From positions 1-57,169 of the forward strand of contig CALCEB010000096.1 in assembly GCA_937900045.1 (NCBI GenBank): DNA of 57,169 bases, written 5' to 3'. The notes under the pieces are model-generated. The model was not told where the DNA came from. It did not search any database and saw only the letters and a list, made by a program, of their open reading frames with translations. Below are positions 51,161 to 57,169 of the stretch, one piece after another. The stretch comes from an uncultured Acidobacteriota bacterium (lineage in GTDB: Bacteria; Acidobacteriota; Terriglobia; UBA7540). Within the stretch, counting starts at the first letter, position 1. The number at the start of each line of letters is the position of its first letter. A program made the translations under genes and the position numbers.

Positions 51161-52300
51161 TCATTGTCCGCTGTCGCTTCCCGCGGTTGTGTTTTGACCG
51201 GAGCTTTGGGTCACGGTAAGGGGCGTTTTCAGAACAAAGTCAATCTTGGCCTCAGAAGGGATCGTGACCTGTTGTCCGTGGGACGCGCCCTGTGCAACCG
51301 TTCCACCCGCCGCGCCCACTCCAGCTCCAATAGCAGCGCCCGCGCCGTGGCCGATCAGTCCGCCAATCAGCGCTCCAAGACCTGCGCCGCCCCCAATCTT
51401 TTCCGCGCTATTCTTTCCGCGGGAACTGCCCGTCTTATCGTAGTAACCGCTCTCCACATTATAAGAGTTGCCATTAAAGCTCAGGCTCGTCAACTCCACC
51501 TTCAACTCTGACTGCCCCTCGTAATGCCCTGCACTGTGGACTTGGACCAGGCGGACTTTGGCGTCAGCTCCCTGCGGAATCACGATGTGGTCTCCCACTG
51601 CGACCGGAGCGAACACCGTAGCAGCGAATTCCTGGCCCGCTTGCGCCGTTTGCGAAGTAATCGAGTCAATCATCCGAATGCTCACAACCGTGCCGGAGGG
51701 AATGGTGACAGTGACCGGCTTGGGCGGAGCAGGCGGGGTGGCAGCGGCAGGCGCAGCCACGGGAGCTGGACTTGCCGCTGCCGCGGGTTGGGCAGGTTGA
51801 TCGGGGTTGGTTCCTGCATAGCTTGAGCCCGGAGAGGCCGTTTGATCCTGGGCAGGCTGCGTCTGGCCATTCATCGCCATGTCTGAATCACCCTGCGCTT
51901 GTTGATGCGCGCGATGCCGTCGCGGCGCGCGTGTCGCCTCCTCACGCCGGGCCGAGGTCTTCGGACCTGAAACAGGGTTGCTGGCTGCTTGAGCCTCCGC
52001 GTCTGCAGAAACCGTCAATTGATCAATCACCCGTTTCGCGCCAGGAGCCTTTTGTGCGAGGTCTTCAATCGCCAGCTTTTCAAGCGGCGCATGGACTTCA
52101 CCCGTCAGGGTGACAACACCGTGGTCCGAAGTCACGTGGACGTCAAGCTGTTTTAGCTCTGGATTTTGGTACAACTGCGATTGGATGGCGGCAACGGTCT
52201 CCGCATCATTCGCAGGATTCTGGCTGGCCGTGCAACCCATGAGCACAAGCGCGGCTGCGGCAACCATGCTAAAGGCGTAAATAGCTCGATTCTTTCTCAT
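51161..52300 (-). CDS. BON-domain lipoprotein with glycine-zipper segment
   Basis: A 379-residue envelope protein. A lipoprotein signal with Cys23 in the lipobox VLMGC is followed by a BON domain (about 35-95, LKQLDVHVTSDHGVVTLTGEV, VIDQLTV), which binds phospholipid surfaces. A Pro/Ala-rich linker leads to a beta-rich domain (TIPSGTVVSIRMIDSI, GDHIVIPQGADAKVRLVQV). A glycine-zipper (about 300-345, GGGAGLGALIGGLIGHGAG) and an Ile/Pro C-terminus complete it. The ATG at 52300 has GAGGAGG upstream. It follows the gene at 52433 by 132 bp on the same strand and may share its promoter, so envelope-stress control is plausible. Confidence 0.82.
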   Translation of the reverse strand: MRKNRAIYAFSMVAAAALVLMGCTASQNPANDAETVAAIQSQLYQNPELKQLDVHVTSDHGVVTLTGEVHAPLEKLAIEDLAQKAPGAKRVIDQLTVSADAEAQAASNPVSGPKTSARREEATRAPRRHRAHQQAQGDSDMAMNGQTQPAQDQTASPGSSYAGTNPDQPAQPAAAASPAPVAAPAAATPPAPPKPVTVTIPSGTVVSIRMIDSITSQTAQAGQEFAATVFAPVAVGDHIVIPQGADAKVRLVQVHSAGHYEGQSELKVELTSLSFNGNSYNVESGYYDKTGSSRGKNSAEKIGGGAGLGALIGGLIGHGAGAAIGAGVGAAGGTVAQGASHGQQVTIPSEAKIDFVLKTPLTVTQSSGQNTTAGSDSGQ

Positions 52301-52432
52301 TCTTTCTTTCCTCCTCAACCCCGTGAACCTCACAAATAACTCCCTGCCATCAGGGAAGCCGGTATCATTACAACCCAACGTAGCATCTCCACCGCTTCAC
52401 CCGCAATTTCCGCTGAAACCGGAAGGGTCATT

Positions 52433-52993
52433 TCACTGCTTGCCATTTTCTGAAGACTGATTCCACACGGCGCGCGCCTCGCCTTTCTCCTGCTCACGAA
52501 GCTGATGAAGCCGGACGGCTTGAGCATCCTTCAGCACCGGGGCTAAACGATCGAGGGCGCCCAAGCGGATTTGATTCACCTCGGAGATTCGCTCTTCGGA
52601 GGACTTCGACTCATCCGCAACGGCAAGGTTGATCTGCCGCTGCTCTTCATCCACAATGGGCCGAATCCTCGCGACTTGGTCTTCGCTCAAATGCAGTTGG
52701 GAGGACAGCCACTCGACTTCAGGTTCTGACTCCTGGACGATGCTTTCCTGATATCGCCCATTGTCTTCACTCACGCCGGCGGATTCGGGCAAGGCAGTGG
52801 TCCTTGCGTAAAGTACAGCCAGGGCAATCATCCCTGTGACAAGAATTCCCACGGTGAATAAGAAGATCATTCTTGACTCAATCATTCCCCGCCGCCACGC
52901 AGCAAGAGCTTTCTCATCAACCATTGAGAACGCCTCCTTGCCTCGAAATACCGCGGGTGGCGCCGTCTGTTCACAGACTCGAATCTCTTCCAT
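52433..52993 (-). CDS. Membrane-anchored periplasmic protein, Spy/CpxP-like helical type
   Basis: A 186-residue protein with a cytoplasmic N-terminus, one membrane helix (about 43-63, IFLFTVGILVTGMIALAVLY) and a periplasmic, highly charged helical domain. The domain includes LHLSEDQVARIRPIVDEEQ and LAPVLKDAQAVRLHQLREQE, which recall the helix-hook pattern of Spy/CpxP and heavy-metal-resistance proteins. No enzymatic motif is visible. The ATG at 52993 has GAGGAGG upstream. A GTAAA-N6-GTAAA site lies 59-74 bp before the start. Confidence 0.7.
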   Translation of the reverse strand: MEEIRVCEQTAPPAVFRGKEAFSMVDEKALAAWRRGMIESRMIFLFTVGILVTGMIALAVLYARTTALPESAGVSEDNGRYQESIVQESEPEVEWLSSQLHLSEDQVARIRPIVDEEQRQINLAVADESKSSEERISEVNQIRLGALDRLAPVLKDAQAVRLHQLREQEKGEARAVWNQSSENGKQ

Positions 52994-53051
52994 ACTTGCC
53001 TCCTCACCTACATCTGATGATGGAATTAACCCGCAGAGAAGAGGTAAGTTG

Positions 53052-53067
53052 GTAAAATCGATGTAAA
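53052..53067 (+). promoter_or_regulatory. CpxR-box-like direct repeat, site C
   Basis: GTAAA (53052-53056), six bases (ATCGAT), GTAAA (53063-53067), the same geometry as sites A and B. It lies 59-74 bp upstream of the gene starting at 52993 on the minus strand, within promoter distance. The repeat reads on the strand opposite to that gene, as site A does for the Spy-like gene. Confidence 0.5.
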
Positions 53068-53125
53068 ACTGGCGCTGATTCGGCGCCGATCATGATGGAA
53101 ATGGCCGCCGGGGTTTCGAACATAG

Positions 53126-53229
53126 CTCAATTCGGGTCGTTCAAAATTTTGCCTTCGAGATCGTCCGGTCAGGATTTCAACCGTGCCGTGACAGACCTCC
53201 AAGGGAAGTTCGAGAATAATCCAGACTAA
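53126..53229. mobile_element. Miniature element E1, degenerate copy 2
   Basis: Aligns along its whole length with the element at 5-108: AACCGTGCC(G)TGAC in the second hairpin arm, GGGAAGTTCGAGAATAATCC near the right end, and CTAA immediately after it. The left arm is strongly eroded. The right CTAA contains the TAG stop codon (53226-53228, minus strand) of the M48 protease gene, the same placement as copy 1 relative to nuoN. Confidence 0.6.
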
Positions 53230-54185
53230 TCCATTCGGTTCAGAACCGGAGATGTCTCACCGTCGCTTGCCGGTGACGGCACACCCGGCCGTTTCCTTTC
53301 AAGGCTGGGACCATCGTTCTTTTCCGGCAGACGTTTGGCCTCTAAGTTAACAAGCCGGGCTTTGACGTCCTCAAATTCCGAAGTCGATTCCAAGTACCGG
53401 CCCTGTTTGGGGAAAAGCTGTTTGATCTCTTCTTCCGATTTCACAATCCGGTCGGCGGTGGGAGGATGATCCATGAAAACCCCCGCCACGCTTCCCGGCT
53501 GCTTCCGTCCCTCGTCCAGAACCTTGCCGAAGAATGTGACGTAGGAATTGGGATCGTAGCCAGTCTTGTACATATATTGGAGGCCCAGGTAATCCGCTTC
53601 CGCCTCATCCTCGCGGCTGAACCGAAGGAAGGCCATGGGCACACCCAGGTTGTAGGCGCTCGAAACGCCCAGGTATACCGGATAGGTCATGGGGACGAAC
53701 ATCAGAGGAATCATGGAGTACTGAAGCAACGTTTGCCGGGTCATCTCTGAAGCCCAATGGCGGGCGGCAACGTGGGCAATCTCGTGCGCCAGGACCCCCG
53801 CGATTTCGCTTTCGTCATCAGCGGCCTCCAGCGCCCCGGAGTTCATATAAAGGAATCCTCCCGGAAGGCTGAAAGCGTTGATTTCCGGTGAGTCGATGAT
53901 CTTAACCGTCAGCGGAATCTTCAAGTCCGAGTTGCGAGCCACGTTTTGGGCAATGCGATTGACGTATTCGTTGACAACCGGGTCTTTCAGCAGCTTGGCG
54001 GCCTTATCGATCTGCCCGGCATATTTCCTTCCAATTGCCATCTCCTTTCGTTCGGAGATGATGCTGCGATGCGCAACCTTCCGGTTCCCGATGTCGTCGA
54101 TATCCGTCTTTTGGCCGCCGGCCAGATGGGGCGATAAGCTTCCTACCAGCATAACTACGGTCATCGTTGGCAATATGCGCTGCAT
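53226..54185 (-). CDS. M48-family periplasmic metalloprotease
   Basis: A 319-residue zinc protease, BepA/LoiP-like in layout. A signal peptide (MQRILPTMTVVMLVGSLSP) precedes the M48 domain, with the zinc motif His134-Glu135-x2-His138 (LAHEIAHVAARHW) and a later acidic ligand in SREDEAEADYLGLQYM. MDHPPTADRI and a variable polar C-terminus follow. Such enzymes degrade misassembled outer-membrane proteins. The ATG at 54185 has GGAGG at ideal spacing; an upstream in-frame start at 54212 is weaker. A GTTAA-N6-GTAAA near match to the Cpx-like box lies in the divergent upstream region. The stop codon abuts element E1 copy 2. Confidence 0.88.
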   Translation of the reverse strand: MQRILPTMTVVMLVGSLSPHLAGGQKTDIDDIGNRKVAHRSIISERKEMAIGRKYAGQIDKAAKLLKDPVVNEYVNRIAQNVARNSDLKIPLTVKIIDSPEINAFSLPGGFLYMNSGALEAADDESEIAGVLAHEIAHVAARHWASEMTRQTLLQYSMIPLMFVPMTYPVYLGVSSAYNLGVPMAFLRFSREDEAEADYLGLQYMYKTGYDPNSYVTFFGKVLDEGRKQPGSVAGVFMDHPPTADRIVKSEEEIKQLFPKQGRYLESTSEFEDVKARLVNLEAKRLPEKNDGPSLERKRPGVPSPASDGETSPVLNRMD

Positions 54186-54619
54186 CTTTCCTCCTTGCCG
54201 AATTCCGGCCATCCCGTTGAGCAGTGCGACTTAAAAAACAACCGGCAGTTGATTCTTAAAGTCGTGTCGGGCCCCTATCCTCATCCAAAACACGATACAC
54301 AACTTCGATTGACCCCGTTCGGCGCTGGATATTCTGATGAGGGATTGAACCCCGGGGTTTGAAAGCCCTTGTTAAATGTTGGTAAATTCTCCAGGGGCAT
54401 ACCTCCGGCGAATCTCCGCATCTCATTAGCGGAAGACCCGTAGCCGTAGCGACATTGGTTTTGGTTGCAGCCTTGGACGACCGTCAGGAAACATCAAACT
54501 GAGTTACTGCCAGATGGCCCGGCGCCTTGCGAATGTTTGTTCTGACTGTCAAAATGAAGCATTCCGTTCCCAGCTTTCCCCTGGGTAATCCGGGAAGCGC
54601 GCCGGTTTCTGTCCGCTCG
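54186..54619. other. Divergent intergenic region with near-match regulator site D
   Basis: This is the divergent region between the M48 protease and the exported TPR-like gene. It contains GTTAA (54371-54375), six bases, GTAAA (54382-54386), one mismatch from the GTAAA-N6-GTAAA sites elsewhere. No clear sigma-70 promoter or RNA gene is visible, and in-frame start codons of the rightward gene at 54527 and 54554 fall inside it. Confidence 0.4.
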
Positions 54620-55453
54620 ATGAAAAACTGTCCAAAATTTTTGGTCTGTCTACTGGCTGCCCTAACTCCCATGCACGCGAATGGCGCGACGTTGCGGACC
54701 TCACCTTCCCTTTTGGATCAGGGCTATTGGCAGATGTACGATTTGCAGTTCGCCAATGCCCACAACAGTTTCCAAGAGTGGGAACAAGCCCATTCCCATG
54801 ATCCTCTGGGTCCAACCTCGGATGCCGCCGCTTATTTGTTTTCGGAATTCAACCGGCTCGGAATCTTGCAAGCGAACTTGTTTGTGATTGATAAGGATTT
54901 TGAGAAACGGCGGGTGGAACGGCCCGATCCCTCCACCAAGAAAGCCTTTGAGGCGGCGCTGACCAAAAGCGACAAGCTGGCGGCGGCCGCACTGGCAAAA
55001 TCACCGCAAGACCCGAACGCCCTTTTCGCCAAAGTCTTGAACCTGGGGTTGCGGGCGGACTATCTGGCGTTGATCGAGAAGCGGAATTTAGCCTCGATGA
55101 GTATCATGAAGCGCGGAGGGTTACTGGCGGACAAGCTCTTGAAGATCGATCCCACTTGTTACGACGCTTATCTCGCCACCGGCGTCGAGAATTACATCTT
55201 GGGTCTGAACCCCGCTCCGGTTCGTTGGCTGCTGCGCCTCTACGGGGCGCAGACCGACAAGAGTCTTGGAATTCAGAAGTTGCGCTTGACGGCGGAGAAA
55301 GGACATTATCTCCGGCCTTACGCGCGGCTGCTGCTTGCCGTTGCGGCCCTCCGGGATCACAATCAAAAAAAGGCCAGAGATCTGCTGCAAGGATTGGCGC
55401 AGGAGTTCCCCAACAACGGGCTTTACCGGGAAGAATTAGCCAAGCTCCATTAG
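54620..55453 (+). CDS. Exported TPR-like protein of unknown function
   Basis: A 277-residue protein. A signal peptide (MKNCPKFLVCLLAALTPMHANGA) precedes a chain of helical pairs with TPR-like spacing: GYWQMYDLQFANAHNSFQEW, KSPQDPNALFAKVLNLGL, KIDPTCYDAYLATGVENYIL and RLLLAVAALRDHNQKKARDL. TPR proteins bind other proteins or peptides; no partner is known. I chose the ATG at 54620 because it gives a clean signal peptide, although no strong ribosome site precedes it. Starts at 54527 (TTG) or 54554 (ATG) would lengthen the N-terminus. It diverges from the M48 protease. Confidence 0.65.
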   Translation: MKNCPKFLVCLLAALTPMHANGATLRTSPSLLDQGYWQMYDLQFANAHNSFQEWEQAHSHDPLGPTSDAAAYLFSEFNRLGILQANLFVIDKDFEKRRVERPDPSTKKAFEAALTKSDKLAAAALAKSPQDPNALFAKVLNLGLRADYLALIEKRNLASMSIMKRGGLLADKLLKIDPTCYDAYLATGVENYILGLNPAPVRWLLRLYGAQTDKSLGIQKLRLTAEKGHYLRPYARLLLAVAALRDHNQKKARDLLQGLAQEFPNNGLYREELAKLH

Positions 55454-55509
55454 TCTCAACACTGTTCAGTTAGGGTGACTCTCATGATATTTTTGTTAGG
55501 GCCGTCGGC

Positions 55510-55551
55510 TTCCCCCTCACCCCAGCCCTCTCCCCGCAAGCGGGGAGAGGG
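55510..55551. repeat. GC-rich palindrome, short copy
   Basis: TTCCCCCTCACCCCAGCCCT followed by a hairpin of CTCTCCCCGC and its complement, the same core as at 47310-47379. It lies just after the TPR-like gene and may act as a transcription-slowing hairpin. Confidence 0.5.
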
Positions 55552-55560
55552 TCATAGCCT

Positions 55561-55661
55561 GGTGCGCCGCTCGGAGCTTGCCCTGACAGGGAGCGGCGAA
55601 GTCCGCCGGTCACAGACCGGCGCTACAGAATCGGGCGCCGCCGGCTTACGACCGTGTGTAT
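55561..55661. repeat. E2-related fragment and GCGCCGCCGGCTTAC segment
   Basis: GTGCGCCGCTCGGAGCTTGC and CGCCGGTCACAGACCGGCGC resemble interior blocks of the E2 elements but lack the GGTAGTG ends. The following 27 bp (55635-55661), beginning GCGCCGCCGGCTTAC and ending GTGTAT, recur with few changes at 27661-27687, upstream of the efflux operon. Both lie upstream of membrane-transport-type genes, but they are most likely pieces of the same dispersed repeat. Confidence 0.4.
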
Positions 55662-55691
55662 AGTTATCCCGGCGCCGTAGAGCCCAAGACA

Positions 55692-56966
55692 ATGCTGACG
55701 AACCTTTATGCGTGGTTGCCCCAAGACGGGGTGAAGATTGTCCTGGTGTTGCTCTTGTCGTTCCTGATCGGGCTGGAGCGCGAGGAGCGCAAGGCAGCCT
55801 CATCCCCGCGCTACATTTTCGGCGGGGTTCGCACCTTTCCCCTGATCGGACTGATTGGTTATTCCCTCGCGCTCCTTTCCAAAGGCCAGCCGCTTCTGGT
55901 GGCATTGGGATTTCTCGCCATCGCCGGATTCCTCTGGCTGTCGTATTGGCACAAGCTCTGCTCGGCGGAGGCCGCCGGCATCACCACGGAGATGTCCGCG
56001 CTCGCCACTTATCTGCTCGGGGCCCTCGTCTATTACGGCGACTTCTGGATTGCCACCACGCTAGGCGTAGCTTGTGTACTGCTGCTCGATCTGAAGGCTG
56101 GGCTCGAGAATCTCACACAGCGGTTCCCTCCGGAAGAAATTCTTACCTTCACGAAATTCCTTCTGCTGACCGCCGTCATCCTGCCGGTCCTGCCCAACAA
56201 GGATTTCACCGCGTTCCATCTAAATCCCTTCAAGACCTGGCTGGTGGTGGTGGCCGTCAGCGCCATTTCTTATGCCAGCTATGCATTGCAAAAAATGACC
56301 AAAGGCCAAGGAGGAGTGATCCTTGCGGCGCTGCTGGGCGGGGCGTATTCCTCCACGGCCGCCACCGTGGTGTTGGCCCGCAGGGCCAAGCAGGAAGGCC
56401 ATCCGCATCTCTTCTCTGGAGGCATTCTGGTGGCCTCGGGCGTCACCTTCATCCGCATCGTCATCCTCGTAGCGTTCTTCAGTTGGAGCTTGACGTTGGC
56501 TTTGGCCCTGCCCTATATCGTCCTCACGGTTCTGGGCGTGGGTGTGGGGTGGTGGTGGTCGCGCCGGTCAGATGTGGAACCCGGCAAAGTGGCGCGGAAA
56601 TTTGAGCCGGAGAATCCGCTCGAATTGCGGGCGGCGCTCCTTTTTGCGCTCCTGTTTGTCGTAATTCTCGCTTTATCGCATCTGGCGGCGGCTCATCTCG
56701 GCAAGGGCGGAGTCTACGCTCTGGGAGCTTTAACCGGCGTTACGGACATCACCCCCTTTATCATGGGCATGACCCAGTCTTTGGGCACGCTGATTACCAT
56801 CAGAGTGGCCGCAGCCGGCATCGTGATCGCCACCGCCAGCAACAATGTGGTCAAGGCGCTTTACGCCTACAGCCTGGCAGACCGCAGGACCGGCTTGCAA
56901 AGCCTGGTGTTCTTGGGGGGGCTGGCAGTCCTAGGTCTTGTGCCGTTGGTGTGGTTGATGGGGTGA
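55692..56966 (+). CDS. MgtC/SapB-DUF4010 membrane protein
   Basis: A 424-residue polytopic protein. The N-terminal part (about 1-125) has the MgtC/SapB pattern: LLSFLIGLEREERKA, a GGVRTFPLIGLIGY stretch and AGITTEMSALATYLLGALVYYG. The C-terminal part matches DUF4010: GGAYSSTAATVVLARRAK, GVTDITPFIMGM and ATASNNVVKALYAY. The family is linked to cation homeostasis, but the transported ion is unknown. The ATG at 55692 is preferred; a GTG at 55656 lies within a repeat-derived segment. Confidence 0.82.
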   Translation: MLTNLYAWLPQDGVKIVLVLLLSFLIGLEREERKAASSPRYIFGGVRTFPLIGLIGYSLALLSKGQPLLVALGFLAIAGFLWLSYWHKLCSAEAAGITTEMSALATYLLGALVYYGDFWIATTLGVACVLLLDLKAGLENLTQRFPPEEILTFTKFLLLTAVILPVLPNKDFTAFHLNPFKTWLVVVAVSAISYASYALQKMTKGQGGVILAALLGGAYSSTAATVVLARRAKQEGHPHLFSGGILVASGVTFIRIVILVAFFSWSLTLALALPYIVLTVLGVGVGWWWSRRSDVEPGKVARKFEPENPLELRAALLFALLFVVILALSHLAAAHLGKGGVYALGALTGVTDITPFIMGMTQSLGTLITIRVAAAGIVIATASNNVVKALYAYSLADRRTGLQSLVFLGGLAVLGLVPLVWLMG

Positions 56967-57079
56967 TGTCAGAGCAGTCGTTGTATCGGCTCGTCCCACA
57001 TTGCCGCGTCCGAGGTTAGCGCAGCACGGGAGAACCGGCGGTTGCTCGCCGGAGGTGGGCGCACCAGCACCGGGTAGCA

Positions 57080-57120
57080 CAGAGTTTCGGATTCCAGAAA
57101 CTCTGCGGCCTTTTCTTTTT
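57080..57120 (+). terminator. Candidate rho-independent terminator
   Basis: A 9-bp stem CAGAGTTTC/GAAACTCTG (57080-57088, 57097-57105) with an 8-base loop is followed after five bases by TTTTCTTTTT (57111-57120). It lies about 115 bp after the MgtC-like gene. The stem resembles the hairpin at 27244-27272, so it may be a repeat put to use as a terminator. No gene is seen from 56967 to the window end. Confidence 0.45.
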
Positions 57121-57169
57121 CGCTGTCCGAGAGCCGAGGTGGTTAGAAGAGCTGCCGTGGTAAAAAGTC

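Noticed and set aside
1..57169. CRISPR arrays, tRNA, rRNA or tmRNA genes
   Set aside because: No regularly spaced identical repeats, and no T-loop/acceptor pattern seen in any intergenic region by eye. A computed scan (tRNAscan-SE, Infernal) was not possible here.

Overview
The window is about 57 kb of moderately GC-rich bacterial chromosome. A diderm of the Acidobacteriota type is the best guess: it carries an Oar-like TonB-dependent receptor with a carboxypeptidase-regulatory domain of about 1,170 residues, a Tat-exported flavoprotein, RND pumps, a complete 13-gene nuo operon with a fused nuoCD, and many short palindromic intergenic repeats. The phylum is an inference from gene content; no rRNA or tRNA gene was seen.

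Layout. (1) 105-14622, minus strand: nuoA-B-CD-E-F-G-H-I-J-K-L-M-N, a complete proton-pumping NADH:quinone oxidoreductase, tightly packed with 1-4 bp stop/start overlaps and an unusual 86 bp nuoJ/nuoK overlap. (2) 15007-26802: what looks like a catabolic island for polyamines and omega-amino acids. It has a MerR-XRE-cupin regulator, two class III aminotransferases, an APC permease, a Tat-exported spermidine-dehydrogenase-like flavoprotein, an aminoaldehyde-type dehydrogenase and an MmsA-type CoA-acylating semialdehyde dehydrogenase. Together these could take spermidine through aminoaldehydes, GABA or beta-alanine and semialdehydes to acetyl-CoA. A DUF433/DUF5615 toxin-antitoxin-like pair is embedded in it. 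(3) 27842-35309: an MdtABC-like tripartite pump (adaptor plus two RND subunits) without an outer-membrane channel gene. (4) 35523-41901: the large TonB-dependent receptor, a membrane-anchored WD40 protein, a small conserved-looking protein and an MFS carrier. (5) 42081-46277: a MOSC protein, a 3-methyladenine DNA glycosylase, a pyridine-nucleotide disulfide oxidoreductase, a decayed egtB fragment and intact egtD (ergothioneine pathway). (6) 46628-56966: MarC, a Spy/CpxP-like periplasmic protein divergent from a histidine kinase/response regulator pair, a BON/glycine-zipper lipoprotein, a second small membrane-anchored periplasmic protein, an M48 protease, a TPR-like exported protein and an MgtC/DUF4010 membrane protein.

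The most interesting signals are these. First, a Cpx-like envelope-stress module: a Spy/CpxP-like gene diverges from a two-component system, and GTAAA-N6-GTAAA direct repeats (CpxR-box-like) lie upstream of the Spy-like gene, the kinase and the second small periplasmic protein, with a near match upstream of the M48 protease. Second, the polyamine-type island with a double-DNA-binding-domain cupin regulator. Third, a miniature element family with GGTAGTG/CACTACC ends and exact 9-bp target duplications at two of its copies. Fourth, another miniature element (CCCGGATTATTCA ends) sitting exactly against the TAG stop codons of two unrelated genes, nuoN and the M48 protease. Fifth, an egtB remnant in frame with, and immediately after, the stop codon of an unrelated reductase.
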